DNA of 64,000 nucleotides from Pseudopithomyces maydicus. Its lineage: Eukaryota > Ascomycota > Dothideomycetes > Pleosporales > Didymosphaeriaceae. Position 1 is the stretch's first letter. Each line of letters begins with the position of its first letter. The stretch spans positions 1 through 64,000 of the forward strand of contig JANTUC010000001.1 of the NCBI GenBank assembly GCA_026873275.1, in the 5' to 3' direction. Under the pieces are notes generated by a model. The model was not told the origin of the DNA. It saw nothing but the letters and a program-made list of their open reading frames with translations, and made no database searches. Made by a program: the position numbers and the translations under genes. This document shows, in pieces, positions 43,476 to 54,618 of this stretch.

Positions 43476-44538
43476 TCACCCCTTCACCGCGTCCTTGCCC
43501 CATCCCTCCGCCCCCAACCACCCATACACCTCCTCATACCCCTTCACCACATTCGTCACTGTATGCCCCCTCCCCCTCGGCCCCGGATCATTGAACTGTT
43601 CCACCCTCCTCGTCTGCTCCCTCCCCACCTCCAACACGGTCCCGCCCCCCAACTCCCCCTCTTCCAAACACCTCACCATCGCAACCGCCACCTCCTCTGC
43701 ACTCGCCCACTCGTCCCTTTCCGCATCCAGAAACGCCAGCTTCTCCGGGTGCTCCGTCCACAACGGCGTCCTGATGACTCCCGGCGCCACGCCGTTGACG
43801 CGAATCCCCAGCCTGGCGTCCAGGTCCGCAAGACTCCGTATGAACCCGTTGATGGCGTGCTTCGCAGCGACGTAGATGGGCGTGCACAGCGTGCTCGCCT
43901 GCCCTGCGATACTGCTGATGAGAACAACGCGCTTCGGATTCGCGGGACTCACGCCGTGCGCTAGGAAGTGCGAGATCGCGAGCTGCGTGGTGCGGATCGG
44001 GTGCGTGACGTTGATGTCGAGGCTTGCGTAGCGGCCTGCGTCTGGGGCGTCTCTGCTCAGGGGGCTGCCGGGCGGGTGCCAGAAGTTGGACCAGTGGGGG
44101 TCGTAGATTCCTGCGCCGGGGCAGACGATGTCGATTGTAGAGAAGGCGGCGGTTGCGGCGGCGAACATGGCGGCGAGTTGGGGCCAGGAGGTTACGTCTG
44201 TGGGATGGAAGACGGCTTTGGGGGTGGAAGGGTAGTCGGTGAGGAGCTTTTCGGCTTCGGGGCGGAGGGCGAGGTCCGCGAGGAGGACGTTGCAGCCTTT
44301 GGACAGGAGGAGCGCGGCGAAGGAGTAGTTTATGCCTTGATAGATGGATGGGTTAGTTGGTGAGGTAAGAATATACGTATGTAGCATATACTTCAAATCA
44401 CTTCTAGTAACACACTCAGACAAACATACCTGATCCCGCACCCGTAACAATCGCCGTTTTCCCCTGCACCGAAAACGGCACTGGTTGCGACTGTGACGTC
44501 GCAGTTCCATCTCCAAGCCCAGCTTCGGTCGATGTCAT
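43476..44538 (-). CDS. Short-chain dehydrogenase/reductase
   Basis: Two exons, 44430-44538 and 43476-44335, with a 94-bp intron (GTATGT...TCAAG), 322 residues. The intron splits the cofactor motif: KTAIVTGAGSG is completed after splicing by INYSFAALL. Then LLADLAL (an acidic residue at the end of beta-2, favouring NAD(H)), a CPGAGIYDP stretch in place of NNAG, the catalytic LISSIAGQ serine, and YVAAKHAINGF with Tyr and Lys of YxxxK. The C-terminal part is longer than in minimal SDRs. It is closest in style to 15-hydroxyprostaglandin-dehydrogenase-like fungal SDRs; substrate unknown. Confidence 0.9.
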
Positions 44539-45067
44539 CGTATCGCACGTGAATATGGGAAATCGAACTCAAAACAAGGAGATATCAAAATCCCAGCTTT
44601 CCTAATCGAAACACTATAAAGGAACAACGACACTTCCAAGTATGAACGATAGATATATGACGAAGACATGAAATGCTCGGCCGCTCTTTCCTCTTAGGCC
44701 ATGATGGGATACGCTGTACCGAGCACCCCGCAACCCCGCGTGCCCACCCCCATCAAACGTTCGCCAATTAAGGTATACCGAAGTAGTATGGACCAGCATA
44801 CCTCCCTCGTTCACGCTTATTTTCTGTGAAACCGGTGAGACGAGCACTCACGCGGTGTGATTGTGCATTTTCGGAAGAAATTAGAGTGGTACTCCTCAGC
44901 CAGTGCGCTTGCATGTATAGTCTGTATTGGATGGGCTGCCTGCCACCCTTTCAGGAACTGTATTCACGTCCAGTATAAAAGAACGCTACAAAGCCTTCAG
45001 TAATCAACACGCCATGCTCATGTTCTGCTAATCTCTAAGAATGGAGAATATGCTTCATGCAACTGTA
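44539..45067. other. Intergenic, about 530 bp
   Basis: SDR upstream region and the 3' side of the acyltransferase gene. No supported gene. Confidence 0.5.
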
Positions 45068-46282
45068 TCAATCCCCAGAAGAGCCCCGCAAATGGTCCCC
45101 AATGCCCCATGGATATATATATGCCATCATCCAATCCAACGCCTCGTACGCCAAGTGAATTCCTGTTTTCGCCTCTCCAAATGCATCTCTAGTTCCGCTT
45201 CCTAAGCTCCCCTCGCCGCTCGCGCCCGCTCTGCCCGACGCCCTCGGCAACGGAACCCCATTCCCATCGCCACTCACATGGCTCAACCGTATCAGCTCCT
45301 CGAGCATGGCATCCCTCGTCTTCTTCACCAGCTCATCCACATCCGCGGCTGTCTTCCCCTTGGTGCTAATCGGCGGCAGCACGCTGACGTCCACGACGCC
45401 GGGGTGGAACTCGCGCTTCTTGACATTGAGCACGTGGCTGTAGTTTGCGACGACGATGGGGACGATGGGGACTTCGGCTTGGATGGCGAGGTGGAAGGCG
45501 CCCTTTTTGAAGGGGAGGAGCTCGGGCTGCTCGGCGTAGGAGCGCGTGCCTTCGGGGAAGATGAAGACGTTTTGGCGCTGGGTGCGCATGGTCTCGGCGG
45601 CGGAGTCGAAGGCCGCGCGGGCGGTGGTGCGGTTCGCGCGGTCGATGAAGACGGTTTTGGAGAGGGTCACTGGGGGGTGGTTAGGCTGGTGAAGGGAGAG
45701 CGGTGGAAAGGGAGGAACGTACTGAACCAGCCGAGGAAGGGCGCCCATTTGAGCGACTTCTTTGCGGTCACGGAGGTGTATTGGGGGAATGTGCAGCCTA
45801 GCATGAGGACGTCGAGTTCGCTGTGTAATGTGTCAGCGTACTTGTTCATATCGTGCAATACGTCTTTGTCCAGTTTGCTCATGTACGACTCATGCCATGG
45901 ACTGGCTCGTTGTATTCCGCCTCTTCAGGGAGACATGTACTCACCTCTGGTGATTGCCCAAGAGCACAGCTGGCCTGGTCAACAGCGCCTCCTCTCCGCC
46001 ATTATTCGTGACCCTAAAGGTGACGCCCGTGGTCCACCACATAGTCCACTTAAATGCGCGCGCCACTGTCCACTGGCTCAGTCCCCCATAGCCCACTGCC
46101 CTCAGGAAAATGCTCGCGAAGACGCCATACAGGGCGCATATGCTCATCATGATCATGCTCGTAATGAAGAAGGCCACAAAGGAGGTGAGCTGCGCGAGCT
46201 TCCCGGGCAGCACGGCAGATGCTACGCGCAGGAAGACGATCAGGATCGGCGGGAAGGCCATGGCGTAGAGGAGCCAGCTCAT
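45068..46282 (-). CDS. 1-acyl-sn-glycerol-3-phosphate acyltransferase (PlsC family)
   Basis: Three exons: 45945-46282, 45723-45820, 45068-45669; introns 124 and 53 bp with GTGAGT/ACAG and GTACGT/CCAG borders; 345 residues. The NHX4D motif, NHQSELD, is assembled across the first intron. FIFPEGTRS is the substrate-binding block and VPIVPIVVANY the third conserved block. N-terminal hydrophobic segments (MSWLLYAMAFPPILIVFLRV, FITSMIMMSICALYGV) anchor it in the membrane. It acylates lysophosphatidic acid to phosphatidic acid, the branch point of glycerolipid synthesis, probably in the ER (family knowledge). The tail after the core is Gly/Ser-rich and less conserved-looking. Confidence 0.93.
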
Positions 46283-47027
46283 GGCGGGTAGGTGTGAGGG
46301 ATGGATGCGGTCGCGAGCGTCTATGCAAGTGTTGGTCGCATGCGAAGCGTGGCCAGTGTGGAGGAATTAGAGGAGGAGGAAGAAGGATAGAGGCAGCTAG
46401 GTGGAGGAATGATTCACACGTGGGAAGGCGGTGAGGGCCGTGAGCACTGTGGTTTGGTGGGGCGTGGACTTTTTCGATGTTGAGGTCCCGAGGCTCGTTG
46501 GTGCTTGCTGCCCTCGCTTAGCGCCCGAGGTGGGATGGAGGATCTATGGAGTGACGCAAGGGGCTGGATAGGATGCCCTTCTTGAGCTGTTAAGACAGCT
46601 TGGAATATGCAGTTGAGAGAACTGGAATATATGTGAATATCTTCCTGCAAGAGTGGGTGCGTGCACCTGCAGCATGATACTCGATGTGCACGCGTGACAA
46701 GAAGATATACAGCGCGAAGAACCCTGCAGGGATAGCTGCACCCATGTGAATGTCACTTCCCCGCGATATCGGCTCGTGAAGATGAGACATCGGTATTGTA
46801 GAACGCGGGCTAAAACACGCCCATTGCATTTACGTAGAACTAGATGTTGCGCTAAATATGATAATAGATCTAGAGGGAACGGATACCGGTCACCAGCCTA
46901 CGCAGCCCTGGAGCCCAGTTCTTGTTGCGCTTCGTGACCAGCCGCATCGATCGAAACAGTCGCCATAAACCACAAAAACAATCCTAAACGCTTCACTCTT
47001 CCTTCCACCTTCAGATGGACCGTACAA
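46283..47027. other. Intergenic, about 745 bp
   Basis: Upstream region of the acyltransferase gene. Short frames on the minus strand (46414-46829) overlap one another and lack recognisable domains; no gene called. Confidence 0.5.
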
Positions 47028-47924
47028 TTATTTAGTCTCCACGTCGACATTGTACACCTCGTGCTTCGGAGACCTCCTTTGCCGTACCATCTCCACAGTC
47101 GTGATCACAAAAGTCAAGATATCGACCAGAAAGATGGGAATGAGCATCCACCTCCAAGCCGCCATGCGCGTGACGGCCGAGCTAATATCGTCATGGCGCT
47201 GTTTCGAAGCCAAAGGCAAGTCCAGAACTGCCTTGTACCAGTTCTCCGGCGTCCACCAGTGCTCAGGATATGGAACATCCGAGCGTGCGACAGACTCCAA
47301 AATTTGTTGATTTTTGGTTTGGTTGGTCACCAAGAAGGCGAAAATGATGGCGGCGAGTGTGAAAAGAATGGCAAGAAGTTGAAGCACAAAGACTGCGACT
47401 AGGGTTTTGGAAGGAGGCTGGAGTGCACGTTAGCAAAAGTCTGAGTAATCCGATGTCAGAACATACCTTGCCTCCCCTGTGCTTCTGTCGCCATGCGACA
47501 TACATGGCGATGAGGCCGAGGAAGAATCCATAACCAGCTACTCCGTTCGCAGTATGGCCGTGATCGGTCCAGAAGTGCTCCGGATGAGTGATGAGCTGCA
47601 CTGTATTCCCAGGCCAGTTTACTTGGTAGGTAACGATTTCATCTGCGTACCAGATCAGCCTTGTTCTCGTCACATAATACAAGATAGAGAAAATTGCTTA
47701 CTTTTGTTGTGAAGGATAAAGCCCACCATCGAGCTGATCAGTCCCAGATTCGTTATCGACAGAGCCGAAAGAACGAAGTTGGAGACTAGCATCGACCAAA
47801 ACATCGTCTTACTAGCGGATGTATTCATAACGTTGGCTATCTTCGAGTATTGGTAATCGAGCATAGGGTATGGGAACACCTGTTGCTGCGAACTGGGAGA
47901 GCGTTTTTCTCGCTTTAGAAACAT
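47028..47924 (-). CDS. Uncharacterised multi-pass membrane protein
   Basis: Three exons: 47702-47924, 47467-47642, 47028-47417; introns 59 and 49 bp (GTAAGC...GCAG; GTATGT...GCTAAC...CCAG); 262 residues. About four hydrophobic segments: TMFWSMLVSNFVLSALSITN, VAGYGFFLGLIAMYVAW, LVAVFVLQLLAILFTLAAII, and WMLIPIFLVDILTFVITTV. Between them are polar loops with HPEHFWTDHGH and EHWWTPENWYKAVLDLP. The C-terminus is cytosolic-looking and charged. It is intron-rich and frame-clean, so it is almost certainly a real gene, but I do not recognise the family or function. Confidence 0.8.
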
Positions 47925-49739
47925 CTCAGCTGACGTGCGCGCTGTGCAAAGATATAATCAGGTCGAATTGATGGTGTCTGGGTAGACCATGGCTATCACC
48001 TCAGCCCCTCTTTAGTCGTCTTCCCACGCTTGGACGTCGGTCGGTTGTCAGGGTCGTCAGCATGCTGAGTCCCCGCAGGCTATACCGTAGGGTTCTTTGG
48101 AACGCATGCAAGCTATCGTTCAAGCCGCGCATAAGGCTCGATCTAGCCAAATAAACGGCCACGGAAGCATTGCTTAGTGGCTGGGCTCAGCCTACCACGA
48201 GCACTTGTCCATGGCGTACAGCAGGCTATTCTTTCTGCATCGCGACTAGTGGGCAGATGGCGGGCTGAGTAAAGGGCAGTGTTGTTTCTGAGCTGAGGAA
48301 AGCACCATATCTATGAAATAGCTTGTGCCACATAAAGGCGGAGTCGAGGGCTGGACATGGTAGATTGTATTTTTGCAGTTCTATGACGACATTCCAATAG
48401 TCCTTGACTCTCTCTAGATAACGCGAAAATTGACAATGCAATACTCTGGACGTTTTGTTTATGAATAGAATCGCTGAATACAGATAGCAGATGCATGGCA
48501 ATTGTGTTCGATGTAGCTGCCAAATACCGATGATGGGACGGACGGCTTAGTCCGGATCCCCATTCACCGCTGGGCCGAGGATGCGTTTGGCTCGACAGAT
48601 GTGACATGCAAAAACAACCTCATCTTGCATGCAAACGTTTGTTTCAGTGAGAAATAACATCCCGTTGCCATCACAAACATTCGGTGGACACCGCAGGGCG
48701 CCTTGCAGATGCCAATCGCCCTACGTCAACGTCAAACTTTTCCTGCCAATGATGTACAAAGATCAAATCAGCGTGTGATCGATGGGATCATATTAGACAA
48801 TCGGAAGCAACAGAAGTGTTTCACCCCGGGCCGTTGGACTCGGGTAGAACGTGATTAGAGATGCGACTGGGGAAAGTTGGCAAGTGCGATGCATTCTTTA
48901 CCTATCCACATTCATTAATGCAGGTATCATCCAAGATCATAACACACATTTTGTCTTATTGGTGAATCCTTGTATCGTAGCACTGCCATTGACTTTGCCA
49001 TGATATTCTCGCTGTTAGGTGTTAAGCGATCTCCCCTCGGAGAGTCCAGATATCACCCCGGGGGTTGCATACCACCCGCCAACCTCCGACCTTGGGCATC
49101 AAGTTATCGCCCCAACATATTGCGTGATTCCTACTCCACGAACATCGGTCGTACAGCCAACGAGGTGACTAACCGCGCTCACGATGTGCCTTGGCCACAG
49201 AAGTGGTGTCGTATCCCTCAACAACAAACTGCAGAACATCGGGGTTATATGCCTTTGTCAGTTGCCTATCGGCGTGTCTTGCACATGGGGTAAAACAGCG
49301 GGCCAATCGGGGGCTATTTGAGTGCTAGTGAGCGGCACGCACAGTCCAACTCTACTTCCAGTGAACGTCCACACCAATCGTCATTTCGGCCCCAAAGGCT
49401 TGTCGAGACAAGTCACACGGCACGGTGAACATAGCGAGCGCCGTCTCTAAAGAGCGAAAATTCCACGCTCTATCACAATATCCACCAATACCATGATATG
49501 GTGCCGAGTAGCAACTGAAGCACCGTGTGGCACAGTAATCATGAAACAACTCGCAGCCCCAGATTGCACTGGATGGGGTCTGTAGCGAGGACGTCTAGAC
49601 CTTGCGGGGACAAGTATATACAAACGCCGTCGAGCCAGGAAGATCCCCTCCGCGTTCTATTCTTGAGGTTCTCATCAGTCTCGAATTAGCATTGATTGCA
49701 TTATCGAGCGCTACTTACATTCGTCTTCGTCTTTTACCC
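47925..49739. other. Intergenic, about 1.8 kb
   Basis: No supported gene. Frames at 48226-48607 (minus) and 48970-49293 (plus) are short, without domain or splice support. It lies between divergently oriented genes, so both promoters should be here. Confidence 0.5.
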
Positions 49740-51008
49740 ATGCGATACTCTTGGCGAACGCCAAAGAACATACCAACCCCAGTGTTACCGAGTATCCTCA
49801 CTTTCTTTCCCACCGCCGACGATCAGAGATCGCGGCAACCAACTGCGAGGGAATCAGCTGATGATCGGATTGGAGAGGGCCTTGAGATAGTTCCTATTGA
49901 GCGGTCCAATACTTCTTGCGGCAAAACTGTTTCTCCAGACACCGAAGAAAAGGAAGTGCTATCGACAAAGCTTGCGCTTCGAAAAGAAATCGTAAAGCCG
50001 CTGCCTCCTCTACCGAAAACTACATGGCTATTTCTGGTAAAAGCCAAGTGGTACCGACAGCCTCTGAGACGGCGCATAATTGTCCTGCTAGGTGTATGTC
50101 AATCTTCATGCACAAGTACTTGGGCGTTAAACTAACCGAAATTTAAATCAAGGTGCAATTGGTCATACTGCTGATCATCTGTCTGAGCCTTCTATCTGTT
50201 AAAACCCATCTTTTGAAAAGGTACTAATAAAATTATCTCGGTCTCGAGGGGTGTATAAGCTAAATGTTCCCAAAGAGACAGTAACGAGCCACCAAACGAT
50301 CCAGTGATTACAACCAACTCTAAGAAAGCCAAATCTATACCCGACGGGTCATTTACTCTAGGCCTTGGTAACCCCCGTCAACAAAGTGTTAATTGTCTAT
50401 CCAACAACGATGAGGCCGTGTCATGGGTATGCACCTCAGGAGTAGATTTCAAAATCGACATTCAGTCACAAGACGATGCGTCAAGACAGCAACATCTCTC
50501 GATCCAATCAGGTCGTACTGCAGGTCAAAGTCTGTATGGAGAGCAACCTTTCTCCATAGATAGAGCGTCACTTAATCCGATACATGAATCTGTTCCCTCA
50601 GAGCGCGGTGCCTCTTACCTATTCCGAGCATCCTACGATCGAACCGTTCTTCTGGCTGAATCCCAGTTATCATTCCTCGGCTCAGCAACGCCCTCAGGAT
50701 TCCCAAACCCAAGGGCAAGCTTATCACCCGACGATCGGCCATGGCTCTGTTACTTCAACAACACCTCCATAGAGGGACTAATATTCACTTCTCAGCGCGC
50801 CACTCCTCTTACGAATACCACGAAAGATTCACTTAATAACTCCACGGAGACTTCTTCTTCGAAATCATTTCCTTTCATCATGCAAATCACCGAGCAATGG
50901 CGCGCGGGGGTACGAGCGCGTATTGCGAACAGCTCGCTTCGACCAAGGGTCGCTCGCGCACCACGGATACACCCAAATATTTTCTTAATACTACAGTTAT
51001 TCCGGTAG
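49740..51008 (+). CDS. DUF7820-like single-pass membrane protein
   Basis: Three exons: 49740-50093, 50153-50220, 50282-51008; introns 59 bp (GTATGT...ACTAAC...CAAG) and 61 bp (GTACTA...ACAG); 382 residues. The N-terminal third is polar and presumably cytosolic, ending in a basic stretch (KAKWYRQPLRRRI). The second exon gives the membrane helix VQLVILLIICLSLLSV. The outer part has SIPDGSFTLGL, a NESAAW-type site reading NDEAVSWVC, YRTF-style SYLFRASYDRTVLLAES, and DRPWLCYFNNTSIEGLIF. This order matches a domain I know as DUF7820 from Dothideomycete proteins; function is unknown. The usual C-terminal block (KIEERR) appears altered here as MQITEQWRAGV. Confidence 0.68.
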
Positions 51009-52961
51009 TCTCTGATATTTCTCTCAACAGCCAGAAGCAGCGACGTTCTGATAGCTCTGAGAGCGCATGCGAGTGTCAATGGGTTGTGCAGTAGGACGTT
51101 TTGTTATACTGTAGCAAAAACATAAATCAAATCTGAAATCATACTTGATGTGAACAATTCAACTAAGACATCTCCATTAAGAGCCTTTTCTCTGTAATAT
51201 TCCACTTTGTTCACGAAGACCCGACCGTCTGCGCAGAAGTGGTGCGAAATTGCTATCCGTTGCTTACGAAGTGCGTGCTACCACCGAATGTTGCCAGAAG
51301 GAGAAATGGCGGTCAGAAGCACCACAACTTTATGATCATACGTCAAATGGTCAATTTAACCCCCGTCGTATTGAGCTCATATTGTCAAAGAAAAAGAAAA
51401 ATTTCATTACTTACGTAGGTTAAGTGCCATAACTATAAATGAATGGGGCATGTGCAACCAACTGAAAAATAGGTCGAATGAGTTCGAAGATTCAATGTTT
51501 ATTTGGAGACTTATTCATCGGAATATGACTTTTCGTTTGGAGTCACTGATCAGAATCGATTTGTATTGACGACCTGTCACGGCTTTTCTGAATCATCTAG
51601 TCTATGCGTTGCATCTCACATCACACTTGGACACAGATCTCGAACACGGTCTACACTCATAACAACACAAACAGCAAGATATGTAGGTATAGCATAAGTT
51701 TACTCAGGAATATAGCCACGATAGGTATGACCGCCTGACTATCACGGCAATGCTTTGGCTACCGCTAGACTACCAAATCCTTCAACCATCTTGCCTAAGG
51801 TACGGAAGCGATTGTCATAAAATATCAACACATCATACACCAACGTGCAGAGATCGAAATTTTGAGGGCATCTGGTGACCAAGGTTGTACCTGCATTCAC
51901 GAAAGTGAATATCCAGAAGGTTGGTTGAGAATACGAACCACCACGCAGGTCGACACTACGTATGTACCAAACCGAATAGCAGCATTACGCACCACCAGAT
52001 ACGAACCCCCGAGAGTCTCACGACACAGAAGATTGAGGATTTACAACGCAATCTGATAATCAGTCCGGATCTAACCTTCTTTTTCCCCGCACTCAACCTT
52101 GCCCTCTCTCGTGTTCTAGACCCTGTTTAAAATGTGAGATGCCTGGGTGTATGCACTGTTAACCTTAACGCCGCGTAGGTTTCGCGGAAGTGCTGTGGTG
52201 CAAAGTATAAATAAGTTAGAGCCTGCATGAAAGAACGAACTAAGATTTCTTTCAGGCATTATGCAGAGAGGGCCATTGCGTGAGTCAGGTAGGTAGTTGA
52301 TGCCACGCAGGGCGTTAACCATTGCAGGCGGTGCGTTGGACTTCGCTCCTGCGACTGGTAGCTTTGATAACGGATTATCGACCGGGGAGGAAGTCCAGCG
52401 ACGAAGTTGAATGAATTCTGCCATTTCGGTGTAAGTATGATGGAGCTGAACTTGGCTTCTTGGCTTCTGTGCTGAAGAGAGCTTAAGTAGTCTAAATAGC
52501 TATAGTTGTCAAGATAACAATATCTTGAAGTTCGTTGCCAGAGTTCTGATAGTATCGTACCTAGGCATCAAACTATTCTTTGCCACAGCTCTTGTACTCT
52601 TATACTCTACTCGTCCTATCTTTGACAATAACATCTACACTAATCTAGTATCTCCCCGGATCTGAAGCATCATATCGTCGACACGGTCCGGGCCAATTGG
52701 TCTGTAATACGGGTAAATCGACGTGGCTTCCCACGCCGTACATGTAAGCACTACTGTCATATTGGGCTAATGCTCTGAGAATCTACGTCGTGCTACCCTG
52801 CTGACAGTGCCTCGTTATTCGTACTTTCGTATGCCAACGTCGCGATGCTCGAAACGACCAAAGATAAAGTACGCCACGGTAGATAGATAAATAACCACCT
52901 GAAAAGTAGAAAGAACTGTACTGTGATACCCTCTAAACCAAACTCCCATGTCCCACCCCCG
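51009..52961. other. Intergenic, about 1.95 kb
   Basis: No supported gene. The minus-strand frame 52116-52424 (102 codons) has no recognisable motif. A promoter for the P450 gene should lie at the right end. Confidence 0.5.
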
Positions 52962-54618
52962 ATGGCTATCTCACTATCCCCTCCACCCTTCAGCCCCCTC
53001 GGAGCACTAGGATTCCTGACCACCACTGTACGTCCGCATATGCATACATACATACCCATCAGCAACCCCCACTAACATCTCACCCTGCTCTCCACCAGTG
53101 GCTCCTCACATCCCTCCTCTACGCCCTCTACAACCTCTACTTGCACCCCCTCCGCCGGTACCCCGGCCCCCGCCTCTACGCCGCCTACCGCCTCCCCTAC
53201 GTGATCCAAAACATCCGCGGCACCCTCCACTCGCACGTGCTCTCCTTCCACGAGCGCTACGGCCCCGTCGTCCGCATCGCCCCCAACGAACTCGCCTTCA
53301 CCGATCCCGAGGCCTGGAACGACATCTACGGCCTGCAGAGCGGCCGCGTGCAGAACAAGAAGGATGTCGCGGCGTACTCGCCGCCTGCGGGCGACATGTT
53401 CGGCGACGCGGTCGGCATCGTGCATGCGGATGATGGGGCGCACGCGCGGTTGAGGAGGTTGTACGGGCAGGCGTTTACGCCCAAGGCGATTGAGGGGTTG
53501 GCGGGGATGTTGGAGCGGTATGCGGATTTGTTAGTGAGGCAGCTGGGGAGGGCGGTGGAGAGGGACGCCGTGCAGGATATGTCGGCGTGGTTCAACTACA
53601 CGACGTTTGATCTGACGGGGGAGTTTGCGTTTGGGGATGCGTTTCACTGTCTTGATAGCGGGGGGAAGAGTCATTTTTCCTGGACACGGTGCTGCGAGGG
53701 GTGGTGATGGGGTGTCGGGTGTGGCAGCTGGAGAGGTATGGATTGTTGACTATCTTGTCGCCGGTTTTGAATCTGTTTGCGAAGGAGGAGATGAGGATGG
53801 CGAATGAGATGGGGAGGTATACGCGGGAGTTGGTGGATTCGAGGTTGGAGGAGGGGTACAAAGCGGGGGGGACGGACGTGCTGAATTACCTGCTTCAGAA
53901 CAAGAAGGAAGAAGATCAACTGAGCGTGGGCGAGCTGTATGAAAACGTTTTAGCCCTCGTGGTAGCAGGCAGCGAGACGACTGCCACGTTGCTGTCGGGC
54001 GTCACGTATTATCTCTGCAAGCATCCGCAGGTGCTGGAGAAGGTCCAGAGAGAAGTGCGTACAGCTTTCAAGCAGGATAACGATATCACACCGACGACGG
54101 TAAACAGCCTCGAGTATATGATTGCTGTCCTCTCTGAAACCCTGCGAATCTTCCCGCCGTCAGGCTTCGGATTTCCGCGCATCATCTCGAGCAAAGGCGG
54201 ACAGAGCGTAGCGGGACACTGGGTCCCTGAGACGACGCGCTGCAGTATATTTCATCATGCCGCATACCGGTACTCAGGAAACTTTGCACGTGCAGAGGAA
54301 TTCATTCCCGAGAGGTGGCTGGCCAATGCGCCGGCCGAGTTCAGGGACGACAAGCGGGATGTGGTGCAGCCGTTCATGGTCGGTCCCAGAGGGTGCATTG
54401 GCAAAGGGTGAGTTACGTTGTCCGTCAGAGTATGTTGCGCGTCCACTGAACAGAGGTGTAGTTTGGCATATGCAGAGATGAGGCTCTTGCTTGCGAAGAC
54501 GCTCTACAATTTTGACTTTGAGCTTGCGGGTCCGAAGCTATGGCACGAGAGGTTGCGGGCACACCTCATCTGGGAGCGGACGCCGTTACTCATTCGTCTC
54601 AAGAAGGTGCAGCGGTGA
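52962..54618 (+). pseudogene. Cytochrome P450, with one-base frameshift
   Basis: Exon 1 52962-53027 (MAISLSPPPFSPLG), intron 71 bp (GTACGT...ACTAAC...CCAG), exon 2 53099-54407, intron 54 bp (GTGAGT...TGTAG), exon 3 54462-54618. Seen: a TM anchor, YNLYLHPLRRYPGPRL, AGSETTATLL (I helix), ETLRIFP (ExxR), and FMVGPRGCIGKG with the heme cysteine. Coding breaks at the five-T run 53674-53678: before it GDAFHCLDSGGKSH, after it, one frame over, FLDTVLRGVVMGCRVWQLER. One extra T would restore about 510 residues. All catalytic motifs are otherwise intact, so this is a recent disruption or a sequence error. An ER-bound monooxygenase; substrate not predictable. The 5' half has much higher GC than the 3' half. 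Confidence 0.85.

Noticed and set aside
48226..49293. Several open frames of about 90-107 codons
   Set aside because: Short, on both strands, without domains or splice support; expected by chance.
51724..51785. tRNA-like stretch on the minus strand with an A-box-like TAGTCTAGCGG
   Set aside because: No B box, no pairing acceptor stem and no convincing anticodon arm.
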